NCBI GenBank assembly: GCA_903900705.1
Contig: CAIUOG010000041.1
Location: 1 to 63,061, forward strand
Direction of reading: 5' to 3'
DNA from: an uncultured Acidobacteriia bacterium
Lineage (GTDB): Bacteria; Acidobacteriota; Terriglobia; Bryobacterales; Bryobacteraceae
Length of the DNA: 63,061 nt
The position numbers and the translations under genes were made by a program. Positions 36,277 through 44,470 of the stretch are shown here, piece by piece; position 1 is the first letter of the stretch; the number at the start of each line of letters is the position of its first letter. The notes beneath the pieces are model-generated. The model was not told the origin of the DNA. It searched no databases and saw nothing but the letters and a program-made list of their open reading frames with translations.

Positions 36277-36513
36277 ATGCGCGACCAACCTTCTCTCGAA
36301 ACCCTTGCTTTTGTTGCAGAAGCAAATGCGTGCATTGCGGCTGCACAGTCCGCCTCCCTCGCGGCCGGAGTTCCGATTGTCTATAAAGACCGGGAAGGTC
36401 GGTACGTCGAAGAGTATCCTGACGGCCGGGTCTTTGAGATTCGTTTTCGTCCGGAAGAAACGGGTGATCGTCACGTAGAGATCATTCGCGAACTGGCCGG
36501 ATCGGTCCGCTGA
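36277..36513 (+). CDS. Small protein upstream of zeta-type toxin, likely antitoxin
   Basis: This 78-residue protein (MRDQPSLETLAFVAEANACI at the N-terminus) has one predicted helical half and a beta-hairpin-like middle (VPIVYKDREGRYVEEYPDG). It lies directly upstream of the zeta-like gene, whose frame begins at its stop codon. The order small gene then zeta-type ATPase is the usual arrangement for this toxin class. I cannot place it in an antitoxin family by eye. Codons favour C-ending forms (GCC, GAC) unlike the flanking chromosome, which suggests acquisition with the island. Confidence 0.65.
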   Translation: MRDQPSLETLAFVAEANACIAAAQSASLAAGVPIVYKDREGRYVEEYPDGRVFEIRFRPEETGDRHVEIIRELAGSVR

Positions 36514-37106
36514 GTCCGACTCCCTCCATTCCGCCGATTCTGACCGTTGTCGCCGGCCCCAACGGTTCGGGTAAGAGCACGGTCACTGCTCAGTTGCGCC
36601 TTCATGACCGGATGCCTGTCCTCGACCCGGACGCCATCGCCCGCGAAACGAATCCACAGAACCCGAGTCAGGTCGCGATTTCCGCGGGGCGCGAGGTGCT
36701 CGAATCCTGGCGACGCCTCATTGCTGAGCGCGTCAGCTTTGCGATCGAAACAACGCTGGCGGGGGTCGGCCCACTGGTGCGCATCCGCGAGGCCCGCGAC
36801 GCCAAGTATCTGATTCACGTCCATTATGTCGCCATCGACACCCGGGAGCTCAACATCGAGCGCGTTCGCCGCAGGGTTCTTCAGGGTGGTCACGGGATTC
36901 CGGAACGCGACATCCGGCGCCGCTATGAGCGAAGTCTTGCGAATGCCGCACAAGTGCTTGCCCTGGCCGAACGAGCCATATTGCTGGACAACTCTTCGCA
37001 CCAGACGATCACGGTGGCTGAGATCGAATCGGGCAGAGTTTCGTGGACGGCCAGTTCCCTGCCGGCCTGGGCCTCGGGTATTCTCGATAGCCTGAACAAG
37101 GCCTGA
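36510..37106 (+). CDS. Zeta-toxin-like P-loop kinase
   Basis: Zeta-type toxins phosphorylate UDP-N-acetylglucosamine (or other substrates) and poison wall synthesis. The Walker A motif GPNGSGKST lies at residues 16-24, followed by the family features LDPDAIARETNP, SFAIETTLAG and the basic lid segment RRRVLQGGHGIPERDIRRRYERS. The total is about 198 residues if translation begins at CTG 36510, which overlaps the preceding TGA (CTGA). No ATG, GTG or TTG occurs in frame before the P-loop, and TTG 36594 would remove it. The true start must be non-canonical, or an upstream slip joins the two genes. Confidence 0.8.
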   Translation: MSPTPSIPPILTVVAGPNGSGKSTVTAQLRLHDRMPVLDPDAIARETNPQNPSQVAISAGREVLESWRRLIAERVSFAIETTLAGVGPLVRIREARDAKYLIHVHYVAIDTRELNIERVRRRVLQGGHGIPERDIRRRYERSLANAAQVLALAERAILLDNSSHQTITVAEIESGRVSWTASSLPAWASGILDSLNKA

Positions 37107-37300
37107 CCCGGCCCACTACTGAGGGTGCCCCAAAGTGGTTAACGACTACTCCGCAATCAAATCGGAAGTGGTCTTCCGCGCGGGACTTCCGACTTGGCCA
37201 ACTACTCCGAGCGCAAACGCGCCGTCCCCGGCGAATAGATCGTAGCGTGTTATGGTTCGGAGCACGCGCCAGATTTGGATTTCTTGCGCTTGCACCGAAG

Positions 37301-38019
37301 ATGAGCGAACCGACTGACAACGAACCGGACCTTGATCGCATCCATGACCTGTTTGCAGACGAAGAGATGGCCCTTGCGGACGCGCGATCAAAGGTCGTGT
37401 GGCATGAACATCGACTGGCGGAACTGACAAAAGCCCATCCGGATGTCGCGGCACTTCGTCAGCCCCCCTGGACACCACGCTGGCCACCCTACGAGGAGAC
37501 CATCTAAATGCCATTCTGCATCGCATCAATCCGCAGCTGAAGCTGACTGGCGAAGAAGAAGATTACTGGCTGCAACTCTGGGATTATGCCCGCGCCAATC
37601 TCGGCGTCACCGAGGATCAGTTCGACGACATAACGAGGGCGAGGTTGGCCGGTATCGTTGACGCCAGGCTTCCCGAGATTCTCGCAACGCAGAAAACTCA
37701 GACGTGGTCCCGCTCGCGGAATCCCGGCACGGCGGCGCTTTACGACAGGGTCCGCGAATTGAAGAATGCCGGACACACCCAATTGCAGATGTGCGAGCGT
37801 CTGGACGCACAGAAATGGCCGCTGCCAGACCTCGTTGCGTGGCGGGACCTGACGTGGCGGGCGGCTTTCCTGTCGCCCAAGTACAACGGCGCCGTCAAAA
37901 AGTGGCTCTCGAAAATCACCTCGGTTACCTCGCAGACACTTTCTGAATCCCCGCAGCCCGCTCAATTCACAGGACATAGACTGCTACCCCGAGTTACCCT
38001 CCGTTTTCATTCCTGTTAG
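37301..38019 (+). pseudogene. Unknown island gene, probably frameshifted in a C6 tract
   Basis: The first part reads from ATG 37301 in one frame (67 codons, acidic and helical, with EEMALADARSKVVWHEHRLA). The second part reads in another frame from the C6 tract at 37463-37468 to the stop at 38019 (about 185 codons, with ITRARLAGIVDARLPEI). Adding one C to that tract joins both into a single protein of about 239 residues. No canonical start codon with an SD is found at the beginning of the second part, which argues for one broken gene rather than two. I do not recognise a domain. It lies between the zeta toxin and the HTH gene. Confidence 0.55.
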
Positions 38020-38040
38020 GTGCCAGTACGCTCGTCGTAT

Positions 38041-38277
38041 ATGCCGAACGCATCGAATCGCAATCAGGAATCCGCCGCAGTAAAGCGCCGTTTCGGAAGC
38101 GAAGCCGACGTGGCAACGCTCACCGGGCTCTCGCGACGCACTCTGCAAAAAGATCGTCTGCTGGGCAACGACCGTTTCCCCTTCTACAGGTCCGGCGGCC
38201 GGATCCTCTATGACCTCGATGAGGTCGAGGCGGCGATACGCTCCAGCCGCGCCGGATCGAGCAGGGGGAGACTGTGA
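38041..38277 (+). CDS. Excisionase-like helix-turn-helix protein
   Basis: This 78-residue protein matches the MerR-like HTH_17 class found in phage excisionases and plasmid or island regulators. The core is FGSEADVATLTGLSRRTLQK followed by FPFYRSGGRILYDLDEVEAAI, which gives the HTH and the wing with the Gly-Arg turn. A basic disordered tail follows. The start is ATG 38041 (a GTG at 38020 is the alternative). It fits an island-borne regulator or recombination-directionality factor, although no integrase is in the window. Its stop overlaps the GTG of the following gene (GTGA). Confidence 0.75.
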   Translation: MPNASNRNQESAAVKRRFGSEADVATLTGLSRRTLQKDRLLGNDRFPFYRSGGRILYDLDEVEAAIRSSRAGSSRGRL

Positions 38278-38670
38278 ACGCGCCGCCCGCCGATGGGCGG
38301 AACACTCAAACGACCTTCCGGGAGGTCGAGAAACAAGCCCGAGCGTTCGAGGGAGCGAGAGTTGTTGCGCGTTTTCGGTGAAGACGGCAACCTCATTCAG
38401 CGCCTCGACTCATTGTGCGACTCCGCTGCGATTAGCCGGATGCTGGCCGCGCCGAACGCTGTGCCGGTGCGGAGACATAGCGGGGAGCTTGTGGGGATTC
38501 GGCTGTCGTCACTTGGGGACGAGCGGGGTCGCGCCGGCGAGAGGCACGGCAGATCCACCGTTACAACCGAACGGGTTCGAAACGATCAGGGCATCTACAT
38601 CGGATGGAATCGAAACCTGCAGCACAAGAGCAAATTGGGACAGGTCCCGGTTTGCGGGGAGCAACGATAA
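38274..38670 (+). pseudogene. Small island gene, probably frameshifted in a T4 tract
   Basis: A frame starting at GTG 38274 (SD-like GGGGGAG just upstream, GTGA overlap with the HTH gene) reads about 35 codons (NAPPADGRNTQTTFREVEKQ, then ARAFEGARVVARF) and then stops. A different frame, open from ATG 38293, continues from there to the stop at 38670 (DGNLIQRLDSLCDSAAISRML). Removing one base from the T4 run at 38372-38375 joins them into about 131 residues. The N-terminus of the ATG 38293 frame is Arg-rich, as expected of an out-of-frame reading. Function unknown. Its stop TAA overlaps the next ATG. Confidence 0.5.
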
Positions 38671-39596
38671 TGCGCGGCCCGGCCAGCGCCACTATCGAAC
38701 TGATCCGCTATGCAAGGCACCTGCTCCAGACGGAACATCCCCAGACGCTGCGGCAATTGCACTACGCGATCTTCAGCACGCGCGTGATTCCCTACGAGAA
38801 CACCCAGGCCGACTACAAACGGCTCAGCCGGGCTACGACGATGGCACGCAGAGCCCATCGGCTGTGGGAACTCGGCGCCGTGGATTCGGAGCCCGCAAAC
38901 AGCATTCCGCCTGAATGGATGGTCGACGAGACGCGGAACCCGGAAACGGTCAGCGTTTGGAACGATCCGATTGACTATGTCGAGGCTGTGAAACGCTCCT
39001 ATCGGCGCGATAACTGGCAGGATCAGCCGCGGCACTGCGAAGTCTGGAGCGAAAAGGCCACCATTATGGGCGCCGTCCGGCCCATTGCCGACGAGTTTGT
39101 GTTTACCTTGCGCGTATGCCATGGCTATGGCAGCACGGGGATGGAGTCGCAGATCGGAAGCTTCTTCCAGAACATCAGAAAGCCGATCACAGTGTTCTAT
39201 CTGGGCGACCACGATCCGAGCGGCCACGGCATCGAACAGGATATGCACGCGCGGGTTCAACGAGCGAGCGGAATCTGGTTTGAACTGCGGCGGCTGGCGA
39301 TTCATCCAGCCGATATTCAGACGTTCCAACTACCGCCGCAGAAGATCAAGGGCACGGATAGCCGGGCACCTGCGTTCCGGAAACAGTTTGGAAACGGAGC
39401 GGCCACCGTGGAGTTGGATGCGCTGCCGGCCCACGAGCTTCGCCGTCGGATTTCCGACGCCGTGACCGGACTGCTGGATCGGGATCGATGGGCGCGTGCT
39501 CTGGCAACGCAGGAGGTCGAGTTCACCTCGATCGCCACGTTCGGGGAGCATATGCGCACTGTCCTCGCGCCGCAGGGGCCAACGCCAAATGTCTGA
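38670..39596 (+). CDS. Compact Spo11/Topoisomerase VI A-like Toprim protein
   Basis: This 308-residue protein resembles the A subunit of type IIB topoisomerases and Spo11. An N-terminal winged-helix region has RYARHLLQTEHPQTLRQLHY, where Tyr32 aligns with the catalytic tyrosine of the TopoVIA pattern (R-x-L-x-Y). A Toprim fold follows, with an acidic Glu in CEVWSEKAT and the DxD pair in FYLGDHDPSGHG, which would bind Mg2+. The enzyme family cuts both DNA strands by forming a 5' phosphotyrosine. No B subunit (ATPase) is nearby. ATG 38670 overlaps the previous stop (TAATG), and GGGGAG lies upstream at 38656-38661. Compact members of this family without a B subunit are known from mobile elements. 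The DNA-cutting role is inferred. Confidence 0.65.
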   Translation: MRGPASATIELIRYARHLLQTEHPQTLRQLHYAIFSTRVIPYENTQADYKRLSRATTMARRAHRLWELGAVDSEPANSIPPEWMVDETRNPETVSVWNDPIDYVEAVKRSYRRDNWQDQPRHCEVWSEKATIMGAVRPIADEFVFTLRVCHGYGSTGMESQIGSFFQNIRKPITVFYLGDHDPSGHGIEQDMHARVQRASGIWFELRRLAIHPADIQTFQLPPQKIKGTDSRAPAFRKQFGNGAATVELDALPAHELRRRISDAVTGLLDRDRWARALATQEVEFTSIATFGEHMRTVLAPQGPTPNV

Positions 39597-39797
39597 TCCG
39601 CTCCGCCAGTCCGATCAGCATTACGATTCCTCTTCGTGGCTGGAGCTACTCAAGCATCCGCGCTGCTGTTAATCGTTTCCGCCGGCGCGCTGATGTCGGT
39701 AAGCCGCGCCGCCGCAGGAGGGTGAGGCGGCGAAAAGCCTGCCCGGAAATACACAGAATTCTCCGATTCCAAATTCCATCCGGGGTATAAATTCTGT
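39597..39797. other. Right edge of the island, no gene seen
   Basis: This 201-bp spacer separates the island genes from the CHAT-sigma block. It contains no recognisable gene. No inverted repeat or copy of the tRNA-Glu end marks a clean boundary. A promoter for the CHAT gene is expected here, but I cannot assign one with confidence. Confidence 0.35.
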
Positions 39798-42787
39798 ATG
39801 CGACTGGCGGCAGCAGCCTGGATGCTTTGGATATTGGTTTACGCGGACGCTGAGAGTCCGGGCACCGCGCTCAGGCCGGGCGTGCGCGAGCAGGCGCGGC
39901 TTGCCGGCGGTGCGCCGGTGAGGTTCACGGTTGCGCTGTCGGCGGGTGAGGCTGCGTGGATAACGGTGGGACAGGGTGAGTCTGACCTGCGAATCAAGGT
40001 CTCCTATCCCGACGGCAGTCAGGTCGCGGTTCGCGATGAGTTCGAACGCGGACGGGAGTCGGTAACGATTCTCGCGAAGCAGACGGGCGATTACACGGCT
40101 GAGATTTCTCCGGTGACGCCAGCGACGGGACCGGTAAGCTTCTCGATTGAGGCCGTAATTCACAAATCGGGACCGGATGACGAACTGCGGAGTGCGGCGG
40201 AGTGGGAAGCGAGCGAGGCAAAGCGCCTTTACAGTGAAGGGACGAGCGAATCCCGCAATCGCGCCGTGAAATACCGACTGGAGTCGCTGGCGAAATGGGC
40301 TCAGTTCGCGGACCAGTTTGCGATAGCGGCGACGCATGCGGCGGCAGGAGACGCACTCCACAGGATCAGCCAGTTCGATCAGGCGAATGATCATTACCGG
40401 GTGGCGCTGGAGGGTTTTCGAACGGAGGGCGACCGTCGTGGGGAAGGCGAGGTACTGAACAATCTCGGGCTGACTCACTGGCAAACCGGAGAACTGAAAG
40501 CGGCGAGGGAGTACTTCGGGGAGGCCGGAGCGGTCTGGCAGGAACTCCGCTTCGACTATGGCGAAGCGGCTGTGCTCACGAACCGGGGACTGTTGGAGTG
40601 GGAGGCCGGGGATTTCAGCGCGGCGCTGGACGATCATGTGCGGGCCGCAAAGCTTTTCGAGCAGCTTCGGAGCGACGCCGGGCGGGCATTTGCGCTGAAC
40701 AATGCGGCGGTGGCGCTGGAATCGTTGGGTGATCCGGCGGGGGCGCGGGAGAATCTGCTGAAGGCGATCCCCCTGTTCCGGTCGGCGAAGAACGCCCTGG
40801 CGGAGGGACGGGCACGGGTTCGGCTGGCACGCATCGAACTTCACGAGGGGAGATCCGCGACGGCTCTCCGGGTGGCGCAGGAAGCCGAACTGATGCTGCG
40901 GTCAAGCGGCGACCGGGTGGCGGAAGCCGAGGGTCTGATGGTGCTGGGTGAAATTCAATCACGCCTGCGAAAACGGACACAAGCGGCACAGTATTACGAA
41001 GAGGCGCTGCAGGGGTTTCGGGAAGCCGGGCGGCCTAAAGGCATAGTGGATGCGCTGCTGGCACGGGGGGGAGAACTTCGGGCAGCGGGGCGGATTGAGA
41101 ATTCGCGGCTCGCCTTCGGGGAGGCGGTGCAGCTTGCAGACAGGAGCGGCTTCCTCGATCTGGAAGGCGAGGCTCTGCGGCAGCTGGCCATGGTGGAGCG
41201 TCAGAGTGGCGAGCCGGCGAAGGCCGCGCAGCATTTGACCAACGCCATGGAGCTAGCCGAGCAACTCCGCAGACGGGCGCCGCAGGGGGCGCTTCGGATA
41301 TCCTGGTTCGCCGCAAGGCAGCCACTCTACCTTGAATCCCTCGATCTGCTGAATGCGCGTTACCGGCGCGGGCACGACGCCGGAGTGGCGGCGGAGGCCT
41401 TTGAGGTATCCGAACGAATGCGGGCGCGCGGTCTGCTGGAAGAGCTGGCGGCGGAACGGGCAGCGACAAGTGGCGCGATCAACCCGGCTCTGGCGCGCCG
41501 GGAGCGGGAGTTACGCGCTCAGATGAATTTCTGGTACGGACGAATGGAGAAGTCGTCGGAGTCGCGTGGGCAGCCCGCGCGGGAGAGGTTCGAACGGGCC
41601 CGGGCCGAGTACCGGGATGTGGAGTCGGAGATACAGCGCGCTCTGCTGCCGGGAGGGGTGGCCGATACCGAACCGGTCACGCTGCCGGAAGTACAGAGCG
41701 AGGGACTTGATGAAGGAGTGCTGCTTCTCTCCTACGTCAGCGGCCGGGCGCGCAGTTATCTCTGGGCTGTGACGAAGCGGGAAATCCGGATGTTCGAACT
41801 GCCGGCGGGCAGCGTGATCGATGCTGCCGCGGCGAAACTGCTAAGGGCGCTCAGCGTGCGTCCGACCATGGCCGGCGACGAGGGGTATCGTGCGCCTGCA
41901 GCGGAGGTGGGGCGGATGCTGCTGGGTCCGGCTGCAGGCCTGATGTCCGGCAGGAAACTGGCGATTATCGAGTCGGGACTTTCACAAATACCGTTCGCGG
42001 TACTTCCCGATCCGGTGAGCGGCCAGTTTCTGATCCGGGAACACGATATCACGATTTTGCCATCGGCGTCGATGCTGGTGCGGAGCCGAAGAATGGCGGG
42101 AAGCCGCAGGCGACCATCGCGATCGCTGGCCATGTTTGCGGACCCGGTCTATACGCTGGATGATCCGCGAATCCCGGCGGTGAAATCGGATGCTGCGCGG
42201 GAGGAGGGCTTTCCTAGACTGGCCTATTCGCGCCTCGCCGCGGAGGCCGTGCTGCCACTGGCGCCACCGGACGCGCTGCTGCTTTCGGGGTTCGGGGCCA
42301 GCCTGGAGGCATTCCGCGCCGAACGGATCCGGCAATTTCGATATCTGCATTTCGCGACGCATGGCACGCTTGATCCGGCGCATCCCGAAATGTCGTCGGT
42401 GGTACTATCGCTGCGCAGCCAGGACGGCGAGAGGCAGGAAGGGCACCTCCGAACCGGGGAAGTGCTGAGCCATCCGCTGGCTGCGGAACTGGTATTCCTG
42501 GACACGTGCCATTCGGCGGGCGGACAATATGTTCCCGGGGAAGGGCTGGAAGGTCTGACGAGCAGTTTTCTCGCGGGGGGGCGCTGCGCGTGTCCGGCAA
42601 CCTGTGGGAGGTGAACGACGAGGCTGCCGGGGAACTGGTTGAGAGGTTCTACCGGAAGCTGTTCGGCAACAGAAACGCGACACCAGCCGGAGCGATGCGT
42701 TCGGCGCAGGTTGCACTTGCGGACGGACGTCGTTTCAGGCATCCTTACTACTGGTCCGGATACAGGCTTTACGGAGACTACCGCTAG
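39798..42787 (+). pseudogene. TPR-CHAT protease, frameshifted near the C-terminus
   Basis: The reading frame encodes a short N-terminal hydrophobic segment, a beta-sandwich-like domain (about residues 25-125), many TPRs (about 155-490) and a CHAT caspase-like protease domain (about 640-990). The catalytic dyad is intact: His855 in HFATHGTL and Cys904 in LDTCHSAGG. The frame is then lost in a G7 tract at 42575-42581. One more G would restore the family C-terminus (LRVSGNLWEVNDEAAGELVE, HPYYWSGYRLYGDYR) and a 996-residue product. As written, the protein ends about 22 residues after Cys904 and lacks the last strands of the fold. The corrected stop abuts the sigma gene. CHAT enzymes cleave partner proteins after activation. 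Confidence 0.8.
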
Positions 42788-43321
42788 ATGAAGATCGCAG
42801 CCGGTGCAGTACCAACAGGACTGTCGGGACTCTTCGACACCGACCCTCACACGGCGGAGAATAAGTGCGCGGAACTGTGGCTGGATCTCGTCCGATATCT
42901 GCGGTGGCAGGGTCATCCGTGTCCTGAGGACGGGGCACAGGAGGCTCTATCCCGCGGTCTTGAAAAAGCCGGCGTGGAATATCCGTGGGAGGAGTTACGG
43001 AAGGACCCCCGAAAATACTTTTTCGGGTTCGCCTGGTGCGTTGCAAGAGAGGGGTGGCGAACGTCGCGCGAAGTTCCGCTCGAGGGCGACTCCAGGCAAA
43101 TCCAGGCACAGCAGCCGACCGTTGAGGCCAAGATTTATCTCGACGAATTGCTGGGGCAGATCGATCCCGAAGACCGGGATCTTGTGGTTCGCTATCATCA
43201 TGAGGACCGGCAGGAACTAAGCCGGAGCCTGAATATACCGATTGGTACACTCAGAGTGCAGGTGCATCGTATCTGTCGAAAGCTGGTCCGACTGGCGGAC
43301 GGCAGGCTTGGCTGCGATTAG
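42788..43321 (+). CDS. ECF-like sigma factor next to TPR-CHAT
   Basis: This 177-residue sigma-70 family protein has a region 2-like part (residues about 25-85: LWLDLVRYLRWQGHPCPEDG, KYFFGFAWCVAREGWR) and region 4 (about 115-170: DELLGQIDPEDRDLVVRY, LSRSLNIPIGTLRVQVHRICRKL). Its ATG directly follows the stop of the TPR-CHAT frame. It therefore belongs to a protease, sigma and anti-sigma operon. A simple model is that the membrane protein two genes on holds this sigma factor until the CHAT protease is activated. The sigma call is good; the switch is inference. Confidence 0.8.
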   Translation: MKIAAGAVPTGLSGLFDTDPHTAENKCAELWLDLVRYLRWQGHPCPEDGAQEALSRGLEKAGVEYPWEELRKDPRKYFFGFAWCVAREGWRTSREVPLEGDSRQIQAQQPTVEAKIYLDELLGQIDPEDRDLVVRYHHEDRQELSRSLNIPIGTLRVQVHRICRKLVRLADGRLGCD

Positions 43322-43445
43322 CGCCGGAAGTTTTTCGCACTTCATAACACTTTTCTTTTAGACATTGTAATGCCCTTCCGATCAACAGCATTAATAAGCA
43401 GAGGCAGTATTTCCTATTTTGCGGCGAGATTCCGGGAGGATCCAC

Positions 43446-44228
43446 TTGGCCCTGTACCCGCCTGATGACGCGGCAATTCGTCGATATTTCCTCGGGCCGA
43501 TGGCCGGGGAAGAACGTGCGGAATGGAACGCGGAAATGGCGAATACGCCCGAATTATTTGATCATTTCAGCGCGTATGAAGACGAATTGATCCTCGATTT
43601 TCTGCAGCACCGGCTTTCCGATGCGGACCGGCGCAGGTTTGAAGAATATTATTTGCCCGTAATGGGAGGAGGCGTGAGAGTCGCCGCGGTTCGCGAGCGA
43701 CTGGCAGGCATCCCGCGCGTTTCAGAAAACCAGCGACGGGGCGTTGTGTTACCGGCAATCCCCGCAAAACAAGGGCGGACGGGGCACAAATGGCTTTGGC
43801 CGGGCGCGCTTGCCGCTTTGTTACTGGCGGCTTTGTTTTTTGGCATCTTCCGGGGCGGAAAAACAGTGCAAGAGAGCGCGGAGACAGCCGCCTTGCTCCT
43901 GATGCCCTCCGCCCAGAGAGGGCCCGCGGGGGCGCAGAACCTGGTGCCGGCGCCGGACTCCGGGCCGGGGCGCTTTCGCTTTGTCGAAGCGGTCGAACCT
44001 GGCCCCGGAGCGCTGACAGCAACACTGCGTCGCCTCGACGGTGAGGCTGAGTTCACAGTGGCCGTGTCCGGGAAGTCCACGGCGGAAGGCTGGGAGTATC
44101 TGGTCACGGTGCCGCCCGGGGACCTGACGCCGGCGGATTACATTCTTACCGTTCGTGTGGCAGGCGCGGGCGGACCCGAAATCACGGCTTCCCGTTATTT
44201 CCGGGTCCGCGGTTCCGCGACGAAGTAA
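43446..44228 (+). CDS. Single-pass membrane anti-sigma-like protein
   Basis: This 260-residue protein starts at TTG 43446 (GGGAGGA at 43434-43440). Residues 10-90 show the pattern seen in many Acidobacteria and Planctomycetes anti-sigma-like proteins: IRRYFLGPMAGEERAEWN, then YEDELILDFLQHRLSDADR and RRFEEYYLPVM. A membrane helix spans about residues 115-135 (WLWPGALAALLLAALFFGIF). The C-terminal 120 residues are probably extracytoplasmic and beta-rich. The layout, with a cytosolic sigma-binding domain, one helix and an outside domain, suits an anti-sigma factor that could be cut by a protease. Its partner is probably the sigma gene just upstream. It is followed at once by a convergent 18-codon ORF. 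Confidence 0.65.
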   Translation: MALYPPDDAAIRRYFLGPMAGEERAEWNAEMANTPELFDHFSAYEDELILDFLQHRLSDADRRRFEEYYLPVMGGGVRVAAVRERLAGIPRVSENQRRGVVLPAIPAKQGRTGHKWLWPGALAALLLAALFFGIFRGGKTVQESAETAALLLMPSAQRGPAGAQNLVPAPDSGPGRFRFVEAVEPGPGALTATLRRLDGEAEFTVAVSGKSTAEGWEYLVTVPPGDLTPADYILTVRVAGAGGPEITASRYFRVRGSATK

Positions 44229-44285
44229 TTAACCCTGGCCGATAAGAATCTCAAGCGCCTGAACCAGAATATCGAGAATGTCCAT
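44229..44285 (-). CDS. 18-residue hydrophobic peptide ORF with a strong Shine-Dalgarno
   Basis: On the minus strand AAAGGAGGTG (complement of 44291-44300) lies 5 nt before ATG 44285 and encodes MDILDILVQALEILIGQG before TAA at 44229-44231. The SD is a nearly complete match to the 16S 3' end, far stronger than those of the neighbouring genes. The peptide alternates acidic and hydrophobic residues in a pattern that fits an amphipathic helix, recalling small membrane-active or signalling peptides. It ends one base after the stop of the membrane anti-sigma-like gene. It is too short for routine gene finders. Function unknown. Confidence 0.55.
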   Translation of the reverse strand: MDILDILVQALEILIGQG

Positions 44286-44410
44286 GGTCACACCTCCTTT
44301 CGGATGGGCCGGGCTGCGCTGAGTCAGCGATGGGGATCGCCGCGGCCCGTGCCGGTTTCCGAATGGCAATGCGAGTCAGAATCACGATTCCCGCAGGCTG
44401 TGGGAACAAA

Positions 44411-44440
44411 GTGACGAAACGGCGGGAACGCCGTTATACT
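44411..44440 (+). promoter_or_regulatory. Promoter with an inverted repeat in its spacer
   Basis: GTGACG at 44411-44416 and TATACT at 44435-44440 form a -35/-10 pair with an 18-bp spacer (TGACGA at 44412 would give 17). Within the spacer CGGCG at 44420-44424 and CGCCG at 44429-44433 form an inverted repeat around GGAA, a good position for a repressor or activator site. It lies 30 bp upstream of ATG 44471 and should drive the second half of the CHAT-sigma block. The assignment rests on sequence match only. Confidence 0.5.
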
Positions 44441-44470
44441 GAGAATCCGGTCGCAGCACCGGTCAAAGTA

